From Valencia hispanica (lineage: Eukaryota > Chordata > Actinopteri > Cyprinodontiformes > Valenciidae): a stretch of DNA of 64,000 nt. The translations under genes and the position numbers were made by a program. Position 1 is the stretch's first letter; each line of letters opens with the position of its first letter. The notes beneath the pieces are model-generated. The model saw only the letters and a program-made list of their open reading frames with translations. It was not told where the DNA came from and did not search any database. Below, piece after piece: positions 34,131-46,118 of the stretch. The stretch is taken from NCBI GenBank assembly GCA_963556495.2, contig OY747715.1, positions 18,452,739 through 18,516,738 of the forward strand, given 5' to 3'.

Positions 34131-35580
34131 TAGGGGTACTGGCGGGGCCTCAACAGTTTAATGGACTCTCCGTTTCTGCAACACTTTTTGTTAAAGAAAG
34201 GAAAAACCCCTCTCATTGCTCAGCTCATATTGATTCCGGCTCTGAACAAAATCTTATTCATCCTGAGCTGGTAAAACTGGAAATTCCCATCTTTGAACTC
34301 AGTCATCCCATTTCTGTTACCGCCTTAGATGGCATTACCATGACACACTTTACCCATCAGACACAACCCGTTTGATTTATTGTCTCAGGCAACCACCATG
34401 AGGAGATCCAATTTTTCCATCTACCCAAATAGCGAAAAAACCCATAGTTCTTGGGTATCCCTGCCTCGTCACACACAAATAAATTGGACTCATCGCAGGA
34501 TCGACTCATGGAGCACATATTGTTTAAAATCATGTCTTAAGTCTGCTGTTCCGGCTAAACCAGAACCCAAATCCACTCCTGAATCCATCTCTGACCATCC
34601 CGAATGAATACCACGATTTAAGTCAAGTTTTCAACAAAGATCTGGCTCTCTCCCTACCACCTCATCGTCCGTACGATTGTGCTATTGATCTTCTGCCTGG
34701 TGCTCCACTTCCTTCTGGCTGTCTATACAATCTTTCCAGCAAAGAAAGAGAAGCCATGGAAAACTACATTCAAGAATCACTGGATTCCGGCATCATCCGA
34801 CCCTCGTCTTCCCCTCTCGGTGCCGGATTCTTCTTCGTGGGTAAGAAGGATGGCTCTCTTCGTCCCTGCATTGATTACAGAGGCTTAAACCAAATCACCA
34901 TAAAAAATAAATATTCTCTTCCATTACTCTCCTCCGCCTTGGAACCCGTCAGTCAAGCCACAATTTATTCAAAACTGGATCTCAGAAACGCCTACCATCT
35001 TGTCCGCATTCGTGAAGGAGATGAGTGGAAGACTGCTTTCAAAACACCTATAGGTCATTTGAATATTTGGTCATGCCGTTCAGATTATCCAACTTACCCG
35101 CCGTCTTCCAGAACCTGGTTAATGATGTCCTATGTGATTTTTCTAAATTTTGTTTTTGTTTATCTTGATGACATCCTCATCTTCTCCCGTTCCCTCCAAG
35201 AAAACAAGAACCATGTCCGGCAAGTCCTTCAAAGACTCCTAGAGAACCGTCTCTATCTGAAAGCAGAGAAGTGTGAGATCCATGTAACATCCATAACTTT
35301 TCTTGGTTTCATCCTGGGAGACGGGCAGGTGAGGGCAGATCCAGCAAAGGTTGAGACCATCAAGGACTGGCCAGCTCCAGAAACCCGAAAACAACTGCAA
35401 CGCTTCCTGGGTTTTGCTAACTTCTACCGACGCTTCATCAACAACTGTAGTTGTTGTAAACGCTCTCATCTCCTCAAAAAGGACTTTCAAATGGACTCCT
35501 GAGGCTAATCTCGCCTTCCAACTTTTGAATGAAACATTCATCCAGGCTCCTACCCTCACTCAACCAGACATAACACCAGT
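34124..35580 (+). pseudogene. Gypsy pol: protease and reverse transcriptase, broken
   Basis: The protease has the active-site block AHIDSGSEQNLIHPELV at about 34228. The RT follows: [50 protein letters not shown] (first catalytic D) and [13 protein letters not shown] at 35155 (the YLDD box, present). Then come FLGFILG and [19 protein letters not shown] frameshift near 35050-35060 and a second near 35145-35150 put about 90 bp into another frame. Another frame change follows near 35445. RT would copy the RNA genome to DNA; this copy cannot be translated whole. Confidence 0.85.
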
Positions 35581-36186
35581 GGCGTTTGTTATCGTTTGTA
35601 TTAATAGTTAATCAATATTCAGTCCCTCTAATCGTTTGTATTAATAGTTAATCAATATTCAGTCCTTCTAATCGTTTGTATTAATAGTTAATCAATATTG
35701 TGCCTCTCTAACTTAATTGTATTAATAGTTAATCAATATTCAGCCTCTCTAACTTGTTTGTATTAATAGTTCAATAATATCCAATATCTGTCTCTGATTG
35801 TATTGATGGCTTAACAATTATTTTGTTTAACTGGTGTTATGGTATGTGTTTTTTAATGTTTTTATTATTAATAAAGTAGCCTACTTTTGAAAGCTTTTCT
35901 GCCCCAAAACATTTTAGATCAACAATATCCAATGTCTCTCTCTAATTGTATTGATGGTTTAACAAGTATTCAGTGTTAAAGTAGCCTACTTTTGAAATAT
36001 ATTCTACCTCAAAATTAATTTCAGATAATCAATATCCAAGGCCTCTCTGTAGTTGGATTGATACCAATGGTCTAGTTGAACTGGTTTTCAGATTTTGTGT
36101 GGTGTTCTGGTGGTTACGTGCCTTTTGACCCATCACAAGCAACTGCGCCCCCCCCCCCCTACAAATTTATTCACCAGCCGTCACTG
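35577..36186. mobile_element. Non-autonomous hAT-type element (610 bp) with minisatellite
   Basis: The ends are CAGTGGCG on the left and CGTCACTG on the right, the CAGTGRCG termini common in hAT elements. It is flanked by CATAACAC (35569-35576) and CATAACAA (36187-36194), an 8-bp target duplication with one mismatch. The interrupted gypsy RNase H frame resumes after it ([16 protein letters not shown]). The interior holds a 40-bp tandem array and no coding region. A C run precedes the right end. Confidence 0.8.
35588..35790. repeat. 40-bp minisatellite, about five units
   Basis: Units start TAATCG or TAACTT and share TTGTATTAATAGTTAATCAA with an ATTCAG...CTC end. The first two are nearly identical and the later ones diverge, so the array may be growing at its left end. 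It lies within the hAT-type element. Confidence 0.9.
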
Positions 36187-36194
36187 CATAACAA

Positions 36195-36413
36195 CAATTT
36201 ATTCTAGAAGTCGATGCTTCTGACACAGCTGTTGGAGCCATTCTCTCCCAAAGATCTTCTTCTGACCACAAGATTCATCCGTGTGCCTTCTTCTCCAAAA
36301 GATTCTCCCCAGCAGAAAGGAATTATGACATTGGTGACCGAGAACTATTAGCCATAAAATTAGCTCTGGAGGAGTGGCGTACTTGGCTGGAGGGTACGGA
36401 GATCCCCATTATT
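36195..36413 (+). pseudogene. Gypsy RNase H, N-terminal part
   Basis: The frame reads [18 protein letters not shown], then [19 protein letters not shown] and [19 protein letters not shown]. These are RNase H motifs with the first catalytic D (VDAS) and the E of the RELLA block. It is cut by the antisense LINE at 36413 and resumes at 38140. Confidence 0.85.
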
Positions 36414-38134
36414 CAAATTCAAAAATACATTATTGATCCCAGAGGGAAATTAAGTGCTGGTATAGCTCATATAATTAATTGTTTAAGGAGTTTTTGTAGA
36501 TGATGATGGCTGTGGGCAGGAAGGATTTCCTGTAGCGGTCTGTATTGCAGCGAAACTGAAGAAGCCTCCGACTGAAGACGCTCTGTTGTTGTATGACTCT
36601 CTCATGAAGAGGATGCTCAGGGTTGTCCATAATTTTTTCGATTTTATGAAGAATCCTTCTTTGCATTATCATCTCTTATCAGGTTGTTTAGCCTTTTTAA
36701 ATCCCTGGCTCTGATGCTGCTACCCCAACAGATGACGGCTGAAGAGATTACACTCTCCACAACAGACTTGTAGAAGATCTCCAGCATCTTGCTGCAAACT
36801 TTGAAGGACCTAAGCTTCCTCAAGAAGTACAGTCTGCTCTGTCCCTTCTTGTAGACGGTTTCACTGTTGCGCCTCCAGTCCAGTCTGTTGTCAAGGTGAA
36901 CTCCGAAGTATTAATACTCCTCAACCACCTCCACTTCTTCTCCCATGATGGAAACAGTTTTTGACTTATCCCTGTTTCTTCTGAAATCTACAATCATCTT
37001 TGTTTGGTTCACATTCAAGGTGAGACGATTGTTTCCACACCATGTCACAAAGCGGTCCACCAGCTCTCTGTATTCAGCTTCTTGTCCATCTCTGATACAC
37101 CTGACAATTGCAGAGTCATCTGAGTATTTCTGCAGATGACAGGTCTCTGATTTGTACTGGAAGTCTGAGGTGTACAGAGTGAAAAGGAATGGTGAGAGTA
37201 CGGCCCCCTGTGGTGTTCCTGTGCTGCTGACCACCTGGTTTGAAACAATTCTTCAGTCTCACAAATTGTGGTCTGTTGGTCAGGTAGTCATTGATCCAGG
37301 CGATTGTTGAGGGCTCCACCTGTGTCTTCAGGAGTTTCTGACAAAGCAAATCAGGCTGAATTGTGTTAAATGCACTGGAGAACATGATCCTCACAGTGCT
37401 GCCTGCTTTGTCCAGATGACAGTGGGTTGGTTGAAGTAGGTGGATGATTGCATCTTCAACTTCAGCTCCACAGCGATAAGCAAACTGCAGTGGGTCCTGA
37501 TACATTCTTGTTTGCTTACTCAGGGGTGCCAACAGGAGTCTCTCCAGGACCTTCATGATGTGGGATGTCAGGGCAACGGGTCTATAGTCATTGATGACTG
37601 ATGGGTGAGTTCTTTTGGGTACTGGAACAAGGCAGGATGTCTTCCACAACACTGGAACCTTCTCCTGAGTTAGGCTAAGGTTGAAGAGGTGCTGCAGAAT
37701 CCCACAGAGCTGATCTGCACAGGCCTTAAGGACTCTGGGGCTGACACCATCTGAACCTGCAGCCTTTTTTCCGGTTCAGTTTCTCCAGCTGCCTCTTCAC
37801 CTGACTTTTGGAGACAGACAAGGGGGAGGCAAAGGGGGTAGCAGCATTTCCTGACTTGGTTTAAGTTAAACTTGTGGAATTAGAAGAGTCCATGGCTGAG
37901 GTGAAGGATAAAACATCTGAGATGTAACAGGAAAGCTGTTGATCAGAGGAGAGTGGGATGTCTGTTTGGCTGGGAAAAGGAGAGGGGGATGCTGAGCTAG
38001 TTGCTGAACTGAACCTGTTGAAGAATATGTTCAGTTCATTGGCTCTGTCCAGACTTCCATCTATCCAATCCTTTGTGTCCTTAAAACCTGTGATCTTTCT
38101 CATTCCTGACCAGACATCTCTGATATTGTTCCTG
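36414..38134 (-). mobile_element. LINE family E, antisense 5'-truncated copy
   Basis: The element lies within gypsy RNase H and is flanked by TTATT on both sides (36409-36413 and 38135-38139). Its 3' end is on the left: minus strand reads CTCTGGGATCAATAATGTAT at the tail. Minus-strand frames, from the right, read VWSGMRKITGFKDTKDWIDG, VLWKTSCLVPVPK-type RT start, NDYRPVALTSHIMKVLERLL, FSSAFNTIQPDLL, GTPQGAVLSPFLFTLYTSDF and KYSDDSAIV (catalytic SDD in place of ADD). The C-terminus has HPLHERVIQQQSVFSRRLLQ and [12 protein letters not shown]. Endonuclease is missing. Stops and frame changes show decay. Confidence 0.85.
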
Positions 38135-38139
38135 TTATT

Positions 38140-39484
38140 GTCTGGACTGATCACAAGAACCTGTCGTACCTTCAAACTGCCAAAAGACTCAACCCCAGAC
38201 AGTTACGCTGGTCCCTCTTCTTCTCTCGTTTCAACCTCAACATCTCCTATCGTCCTGGCTCCAAGAACAAGAAACCGGATGCTCTCTCCAGAATTCACCA
38301 AACTGACAAAACACTCCCCGAAGAAACCACCAGACTACCCTCCTCCTGTTTTATCGGCTCTCTCACCTGGGATATTGAAAAATCTATCCAGAACGCCCTC
38401 CAGAACGAACCCGACCCAGGTGGGGGACCCCCCGGCCATCTGTATGTGCCCACAGCCATCCGAGCACGGGCTACCCACTGGGCCCATGCTTCCAAGTGCT
38501 CCTGTCATCCCGGCACCAATCGCACCATTGCCCTTCTGTGCAGATATTTCTGGTGGCCATCCCTTAACAAGGATGTAGCCGAGTATATTTCAGCCTGTCA
38601 TATCTGCAACCAAAATAAATCATCCCATCAACCTCCTGCTGGTCTCCTGTAACCACTCTCCACTCCTTCTCGACCCTGGTCTCACATCGCACTGGATTTC
38701 ATCACTGGCCTCCCACCTTCTAAAGGTAAAACAGTCATTTTATCTGTCATTGACCGTTTTTCTAAAGCCTGCCATCTCATCGCGCTCCCTAAGCTTCCCT
38801 CATCCACAGAAACTGTCCACCAGCTCATTCTTCACGTCTTCAAACTCCATGGAATCCCATCTGAAACCATCTCTGATCGAGGTCCTCAATTCATTACAGC
38901 CGTCTGGAAACAGTTCTGTTCCGCCCTAGGAGCCACATCCAAACTCACCTCTGGTTATCATCCTCAGTCAAACGGTCAGTGTGAAAGATTAAACCAAGAA
39001 ATTGAAAACACCCTCCGTTGTCTTTGCAGTTTAAACCCACATACCTGGTCCATCCATCTCCCCTGGGTCGAGTACTCCCACAATTCTCACATCCCTTTGA
39101 AATATCACTCTGCTACCAACCTTCTCTACTCCCAGACTCTTTCCCTGACCCAGTTGTACCATCGGTCCATGCTCGTATTCCATCAGACGTGTCTGGAACC
39201 AAGCTCACGCCGCCCTCCAACGCACTGCTGCTCAAAATAAACGATACGCGGATAAGAAGAGGCGACCAGCACCCCATTATTCATCTGGTCAACAAGTATG
39301 GCTCTCGTCCAAAGATTTTCCCCTCAGATCTCATCCAAGAAAACTTGCCCCTCGGTTCCTCTGTCCATTCCCCATCAAAAAAGTCATCAGTCCGTCTACA
39401 GTCAAACTCAAGATTCCATCCCATCTCTGTGTTCATCCAGTCTTCCATGTGTCCCAGATCAAATCTGTCTCCTCCAGCTCTTTG
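38140..39484 (+). pseudogene. Gypsy RNase H C-terminus and integrase, broken
   Basis: RNase H ends with WTDHKNLSYLQTAKRLNPRQ and ISYRPGSKNKKPDALSRIH. The integrase zinc finger spans about 38460-38620 (H...H then CHIC). A stop codon at 38650-38652 interrupts the frame. The core follows: [14 protein letters not shown] (first D, near 38694), [16 protein letters not shown] (second D, near 38873) and [15 protein letters not shown] (the E, near 38983). Frameshifts occur near 39035 and later. A C-terminal part reads [13 protein letters not shown] near 39430. No chromodomain follows; the sequence jumps to the LTR end at 39485. Confidence 0.85.
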
Positions 39485-39522
39485 TGCTGCCTTTGAGTCA
39501 TAAAAACCTTGCAAACATGACA
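39485..39522 (+). repeat. Gypsy 3' LTR stub (38 bp)
   Basis: TGCTGCCTTTGAGTCATAAA then AACCTTGCAAACATGACA equals the last 38 bp of the 5' LTR. The other 714 bp or so of the 3' LTR are absent, yet the ATTTG target duplication follows directly. Confidence 0.85.
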
Positions 39523-39559
39523 ATTTGGGCTTATGATAAAAAGTAAATGCCCCCTAAAC

Positions 39560-40080
39560 CTAACAATGGGACATTTTGTGTTTGAAATGGACCCAAATGC
39601 AGGCAGGAAATTGGTAGATGCATTGAGGTGAGAAGATTTTAATGATCAAATATAGATAACTTATTTGTATGGCAAAGGAATGTGAGATGTAGAACCTTGG
39701 TGAGACCAACAAAAGAATACTTGAGGGATATGATTTGTGAAATGGAAGCAGGTGAGATTAATCAGATAAATCCAATAAGGCTGGGGGAGAATCTAAGCAG
39801 GGAACTGAGGGAAGGTGAGAGGTAAACACAAAAATAGACAAAAAGGGAACTAAACAGGATCCAAAGGAACAGCCTAACCAAAAGTGAAATGTTAAGACAA
39901 ACAAAAGCAACCCAGTCAAAATGCACAACGAACAGAACACAAGTAAGAAAAAGAAACTCAACACAAAGAAATGAACTAAAATGTAATGACCGAAGTTACT
40001 CAAAATAATCTGAATACAAATGCAAGTGAAAAACAAAAACACAAACATCCAAAAGTAAAGATGGCTCTTTATGTTGTTTT
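39560..40080 (-). repeat. Possible LTR-like repeat
   Basis: On the minus strand the left end reads CTGCATTTGGGTCCATTT, the same phrase that ends the LTR-like unit at 4030-4335, with TTCATTAAAATC-like signal before it. I cannot place its outer ends or a target duplication. Confidence 0.3.
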
Positions 40081-42700
40081 TTAGCAGTGGTCTTTGAAAA
40101 TTGGCCCTCACTATGGTTCATAAACCAAGTGAGTTTGAGCTTGAGATTACAAACTGACGGAAGAAATCGTTAAGTCTAGTTTATACTTTTCCATCTGTGG
40201 AGGTGCAGAGACACGCAGCACCATTTTCTGTCGACGCAAGAGCTGTCCGTCACTCACTCAAGGACGCACGGAGTAGAGCCCAATTTTTTAACTATCCGTC
40301 AAACGCAACCGAGAGCGTACATCTGTCATTGGTCAGCCCAACATCAGCCCCAGATCATTTCACCAGAACGGTGCTTTATAGTCAATGTAATGAATATGCA
40401 ATGCAGATTTTGGCGCTTGATGCTTTATATTGCAAGAGCAGTTTATCTAATATGGTCTTTTGGTGATTTTGAACACCAGGATGTGTAGAGAACCATAAAA
40501 CAGACTGATGTGTTTGTTTGTTTTGTTTGTTTACATTTTTCTATACACTGTAAATAAGTTATGAAGTCATTCATAGCAACAGGAGTATATATAAACTTTT
40601 GTCCAGAACTTCAAGTTCCTTTTGAAGAAGATACTCCCTGTCTTAAAAATTCTCTGTCCAATAAGTTTAAACGTACCTCAAAATACATCTGTAGTGCATT
40701 ACAGAAACTATTGTAAAAATCCATAGTGAATGTGGAAAACTTTGCAGCAGCTCCTTTAAGGGCAGAGAGAGCATAGAATCCCACAAGGCAATGCTTAATA
40801 CACTGCAACTGCAACCGGATCAATAGGGCAAAACATTGAATGTTAGAAAGGCCCAGGGGAAAATGGATAATTCTTTTGTATACTTTTTACAGTAGGTGTA
40901 GGTGCATGCATATCTCCTTAACTCTTGACTTCACCTATTGTGTGTCTGGGTGTGCGCTTTTTGGCTTCATCTAAAACTAAATAGTTTCTGCAGTGTGTAA
41001 AGCAATTAACATATTTTTCATTTATGCAGTAACCATGACCCTCAGGCAGCTTTCTCAAGTTCCCCCTTATTTCACACATGAGACCACAATATATTTCACT
41101 GATTTATAGAAAATTGTGCAGATTTAGAAGCTAGAAGGCTCCAAAGAGGGCATGATGTAACAGAAACACATATATTGATGACCCAGGTGGGATGTGGGAG
41201 TGTTAACTGTGTCACTAAAGCTGTATCTCATGTATTTTTAGAATCATTTTAAAATCTGAAAGTAAAAAGACAACAACAAAGGAGCAGCTAACATGCATTA
41301 ACAGTTTGGTTGCTGCATGTCTAATTAGATATACTATAATCCTGCAGCTAATCTTGGGTCCCAGACCTTTTGGAATGGAGCAAAGGTTCATGTTTACAGC
41401 AACTGGGAAAAATCTTCCTCTTTTTGCATCTGTTCTGCCATGAAATGCTTTACATTTGTGTTGGATCTTTACTGGGAAGTAGTGCAACCTCCCAGTGGAC
41501 AGACCTGTCTTCCTGATGATTTTCCTCCAAACCCTCAGATGTCAGACACAACAGTAAACTCTCAGATGACTGGTACTGTGGGATCCACCTGCAAGGATGT
41601 GGGTATGTTGCACAGTAAGGGCTGAACAACCTGCAGCTCAATGTCACACAGAAAAGAAGAGGCTGGCAGTGGAGAATTCAAGAGAGAAAAGAAGCCTGCT
41701 GTCACTTGCCCTCATCAAAGGGATGGCTTTAGCAGTGGTTGCTGAGGACTACAAACCAGACAGTCCACTAGAGAGATCACTGCCTCCGACCCACTCAACA
41801 CCATTCAATATAAGCACATGAGCAACCACCAACATCCTATTGTCATAAATGGAAACAACGAACACCACAAGAGATCCTCTCTCCTAGTAACCATCAAACT
41901 ACACAACTAATATTAACTGACAAGTTATTTACCATCAATTCAGCCTGGTGTTGTTATGCCTTCATTTTGCTGTGCTAAGCATATCTGCCCTGTAAGTCGC
42001 AGCATTTTACCTTAATGTCTTTGTGATTCAGTTGGGTTTACTAAACCTGTTGTTTCCACGTTTTAATATTACCTAAGGGACAGAACTTTAATTGTTTTTG
42101 TTAATAAAATGAACTAATACTTTCTGGGGTTCCACAAGGGTTAGTTCTTAGTGCATTACTCGTAATATGTTCATAAAGAATCAAATCTATACTATTTATA
42201 TCCAAGAGATACACACTAGTTTTACCGCTGTCTTTCCTGTAAAGATACTTTCTGTCTCTGTGTTTGCTGACATTTTAATATTGTTTAACGGAACGTGTAA
42301 TATTTTCTTTGAATAGAGGACGATTCCGTTTTTTACAGGATGGTTGGCAACCCTGCCTTCACCACACAACGTATTTATAGCAACGTAGCCTATTTAAGGC
42401 ACTCTACATTTTAAGAAATAAAGAAATACTGTAATATAATAGTTTAGTCAAATAACATAAAAAAGACCAGACCCTCGATGCCTGTGAAACTTTTCCTATA
42501 ATATCCTCTGGCAATTAAAAAATGCGTGTGCGGCGTTAGGAATCGTCTCGGTAGGATGAGGGCAACATGGCCACGTCAGGTGAAAGGTCATCATGTGGGT
42601 AATTTTATTTACGGCTAAATTATTATTCATAAATGTTACTAATATTTAGATTGGGCATGGGCAAGCATTCACAAAAGGGGATGTTATTACAGAAAAAAAA
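40081..42700. other. Mostly unassigned DNA with repeat debris
   Basis: 40165-40450 has the composition of a fish MITE (GTTTATACTTTTCCATCTG; many CG pairs; a TCATTGGTC box). 41600-41780 contains GGGCTGAACAACCTGCAGC then TCAATGTCACACAG, which resembles a decayed LINE RT segment (LNNLQLNVTQ). Nothing else is recognised. Confidence 0.3.
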
Positions 42701-42769
42701 AATGTAAGGAAATTTTGCTTTGACAAAAGGGCACTTTGGGCACCAGGGGCAAAAGGGCAGGTGCTCAAG

Positions 42770-43090
42770 CACTGTTGTATCCACACGGTTGTCCTTGCCA
42801 CTCCTCCGACTGCACCAACAAACCACCTACCTGGAACCTTCACCAATTGTTCACCTGCCTGTCCACCCTCCAACGCTCCACCTCCTCCTGTTGGAAAGCA
42901 AAATCACAAGCTTAATCACACACTCACTCTCAACCTGTGGAAAGACCTTCTCCTCCCGCAAGAACAGTAAAGACTCTCCATCCTCTCCCTTTACACAAGA
43001 TCTCACTCACCTTCAGCCGGCAATTAGTAATCACTCACCTCTCTTACGGTGTGGACATGGATCAAACATCCTCTTCTAGCAGGTCTCCAG
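42770..43090 (+). repeat. Possible LTR/gypsy leader-like fragment
   Basis: The block is C-rich with short phrases (CACTCACCTC, TCACCTGCCTGTCCACC, GATCTCACTCACC) in the style of the gypsy LTR at 32700-33000. No coding part or ends are found. Confidence 0.3.
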
Positions 43091-43384
43091 GATGTTTATA
43101 GTCCTGTATAAAATAAACAATTTATTTCAGTGTGTCCATAATTTTTGCTCGCTTTAGAGTCCGTTTCTTGCATCATGACATAAACAGCTTTTTCCAGGAG
43201 GATAAAGTTCCTCTTTTAGATTATTCTTCGTGTTCCATTAGTTAAATTGCATTGAAGACATTTGGGATAAATCGAAAGCATGTCACTTCAGACCTTTGAT
43301 GCTATTCATGAAGTCATCTTCAGCACAAGGAGCAACATTCTCACCTACCAACTAGAAACACTTGCATCAAAAGTGTTAGAATTT

Positions 43385-43562
43385 TTTTTAAAGGTTTTTG
43401 TGGCCATAGTGGCCTTTATTGAAAGTGGACAGGCTTAAGAAAGGGATGAGACATTCGACAAATGTCCCTGGGCCAGAATCGAACCCGGGACAACCGCATC
43501 AAGGACTAAGGTATCTGAACATGGGGTGCCTGTCTTAACCCACTGCGCCATGCGACGGCCCA
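43385..43562 (-). repeat. tRNA-derived SINE, second type
   Basis: Read on the minus strand, ATGGCGCAGTGGGTTAAGAC (A-box-like) is followed by CCCGGGTTCGATTCTGGCC (B-box-like), then a body with GTCCACTTTCAATAAAGG. It is related to the unit at 28390-28572. Confidence 0.7.
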
Positions 43563-43949
43563 AAAGTGTCTCAATTTTTTTAGGTATCTAAAATGGTGCT
43601 ATCCATGACTGAGTCCTATTTTTTTGTTGTTGATTTTTTTCATCCCACGGTTTTCTCCCATTGTTTATCACCCAGTGCTCCAACCTAGTTCCAGTCCTGG
43701 GGTTCCACTCTCCCTCTGCCAGCCCCGGGAGGGCCCTGCACTGAAACCTAAGCCTCCTTCATGCTTGGGCAGTGAGCAAGCCTTCTTTTCACCTGATGGG
43801 GCAGGGTTTCCCTGGCTGGACGTAGCGCATGGAAGGATCACGTTATTCCAGCCAGATCCTCCCCAACCCTTCAGGCGCCCCGGCCGGCCAGGAGGAGGCA
43901 GTATATAGCCCCAGGACTAGTGCATGTTTTTGTGGGAGTAGCTCACATT
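43563..43949. other. Unassigned GC-richer DNA
   Basis: A 94-aa frame at 43624-43908 has no domain. The segment includes CCCCGGCCGGCCAGGAGG and GCAGTATATAGCCCC, a TATA-like site, and is likely part of an unnamed repeat. Confidence 0.3.
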
Positions 43950-44155
43950 AGCTGCTCAAGAGAACACGGGGAGAACATGCAAACTCCACACAGAAAGGCC
44001 CTTTCGCCAACCCCCCCCCCCCCCCAGGGTGTGGGTGCCGATGATGCGGGGGAACAAACACACCCTCAGCACCCACAGCGTTCCCGGCGGTAATTGAACT
44101 CAGGGCCTTCCAGCTGTGAGGTGATCTGCTCTACCAGCTGCGCCACCGTGCACCC
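43950..44155 (-). repeat. tRNA-derived SINE (GGATGGATGG family head)
   Basis: On the minus strand the head reads GGTGGCGCAGCTGGTAGAGC and GGCCCTGAGTTCAATTACCG, followed by a C/G run and GGAGTTTGCATGTTCTCCCC at the left. The tail part is missing. Confidence 0.7.
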
Positions 44156-45440
44156 TTAACTGACTTCTAGTTCTGTATTTTCGTTTTTTTCTACCTAATG
44201 GTCTTAAATTTTTGATCATCTAATGGACACCTTCTGAGTTTATTTTAATTAATCTGCCCCTCTATTTGCTTTCTCTTGCTCCTGTTTCTTCTTTTTACAT
44301 TTTGAAGCTCAGCTTACAACCGTGTTACGATACAGCAATGTGAAATGCTCTTGTTTTCCATTCTCAGCATGTTAGTATCTTTTTTGGATTCTGCTCAACA
44401 TATTTCTTAGATCAGATGGACAGTGAAAGATCATAAAGGGACTCTGCTCTTTTTACACCATCAGGATTCTTCTGTATACTTTGTAACCGAAAGAGGGGAT
44501 GGGATCTGGTGAAACGATACAGTTGTTTATTGCAATGACTCTGTGACCACCTCTGAAGGTGCATCAAAAGCACAACAGGAGTTCATCAACTTCCAGCCCC
44601 CATCCTGTGCCACAATCTTTTCAGATGATTGTGAAGAACATGGGTAGATCACAAACTGAAACCATGTTGAAAAAGCAGCTTGTGTTGAGAGCTTTTTTAT
44701 TCAAATCCTTCTGCCTGAGTTACTAGATATCAGCACACTTGTACATCACTCCCATTTCCATACATGGTGGGTCATAAATTCAGCCAGACTAGCTTAGCAC
44801 TCAGTAAGAAACTGTAAAAAAATGTTTTGTATGTCTTACACAATAAATACAGCCTTCTACTTAATCGTGGTATATTTCACTCCAAAGGTTTATTTAATTC
44901 TTCACATGTATTGAGTCTTTCAGTGAAAAGGCATACGCATCATAAATGCTGACTTTGAAACTGGCCTCAACAACGTGCCAGATGATCCATCTTCCATTAG
45001 CCCAGAGGAGACCAGGTCTCCAAACAAAAGATAAAAAAAAAAAATTATTTGTCTGTGCTCTGTACAGCTTTCTACTCTGTCTTAGTCCAACTTGATTGAC
45101 TTTTGACTTTCAGTTGCCAATTCAGCAACAACCTTAGTTCAATGACAATAGTTTTCAATCTGTCCAAACTGACTTCCACAACAGAATCCTAATGCAACAC
45201 TGCCTCAAGTCATCAAATTGTGGGTTCTATGTGCTGGTTTTAAACTATGATCTTTGTGTGTGGAGATTTTGATTTCTAGAAAAATGTAAAATCGTAAACT
45301 TTACTCTAAATTGAGGAATGTTTTAACTTCTCTAAAATTTACATTCAGCACTGTCAGGAGTCTGGGGTGTGTGTCATTTTTTCTGTTTGTTTCTGTTCTT
45401 TTGTTTGTTCGTTTGTCTCTGTTCGTTTTTGTTTTTTTTC
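44156..45440. other. Unassigned DNA
   Basis: No coding domain or named repeat is recognised between the SINE and the family D copy. Confidence 0.3.
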
Positions 45441-46118
45441 ACGTGTCCTGTCTGGCAGTGTAGCACTCAGAATTGGTGTCTGAGTACCAAGTACAAGCCC
45501 AACAGATTTACTTTATCAAGCAGAGCATTACAGCTTTTGCTATAGTACTCCACTTGATATATATGTGTGAAAAACCTTTATTAGAGATTGCTGTGGTTTT
45601 AATTACCTGCTGTTATGGACACAGAATCTGAAAAAAAACAAGAGAGAAGAAAGAAAGAAAGAAGATGAAGAAGAGAGGCAGGAGAGGTAAGAGTGTGAGT
45701 TGACAATACAAGAGAGGAAGGGGAACAAAAAGAACACAAGATAAAACAACCCAGTCCTCAACATCCGCAAGACTGCAGACAGGTGAGAAAAAAAACAAAC
45801 AAAAAAAGGAGCAGCATTGACCAAACCAACCAAATAATATAAACAAAAACTACACATCCACAAAACACAAAAATGGGTATCTAAATACAACAACATCCCT
45901 GAAAAGCTCTTGACACCAATTACTCAAGATCTATTGGTGATAACCTCAGCCCAAGAATATATCTGTAGACACCAATGTCCCCACACCTATGTGTGTGTGT
46001 GAGCATGCTGGTGCATATAAGGTTTCCCCATAAGAGTGTTTGATAGCTGGTGTGAGGAGCCGTCAATCCGACCTACAGGAACCGACGCAGACATGAAGGA
46101 GGTCGGGGACACAGAGGC
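45441..46118 (-). repeat. Repeat family D, 5'-truncated antisense copy
   Basis: This block is the reverse complement of 59945-60560: shared phrases include GTGTCCTGTCTGGCAGTG, AGCTTTTGCTATAGTACTCC (inverted in the other) and GGTTATCACC-like sequence near 45930, ending at GTCGGGGACACAGAGG. It stops at about 46118, so the GC-rich upstream part is missing. An AATAAAG-type signal lies near 45570. Low-complexity frames here (runs of F, S, L) are not genes. Confidence 0.75.

Larger units (their letters stand above)
32424..39522 (+). mobile_element. Ty3/gypsy LTR retrotransposon, decayed and invaded
   Basis: The element is bounded by the perfect 5-bp duplication ATTTG (32419-32423 and 39523-39527). 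It starts TGTTAGGATCC and ends ACATGACA. In order it has a 5' LTR, gag, a CX2C-type knuckle, protease, RT, RNase H, a HHCC zinc finger and integrase, the order of Ty3/gypsy. Stops and frameshifts occur in gag, RT and integrase. A hAT-type element (35577-36186) and an antisense LINE (36414-38134) split the RNase H region. Only about 38 bp of the 3' LTR remain. It cannot move by itself. Confidence 0.9.

Noticed and set aside
35588..35790. Regular 40-bp repeats looking like a CRISPR array
   Set aside because: The units are head-to-tail with no spacers, in a eukaryotic hAT-type element; a minisatellite explains them.
45603..45896. Hydrophobic F/S/L-rich frames, possible membrane protein
   Set aside because: Low-complexity purine-rich DNA of the family D 3' region read antisense.
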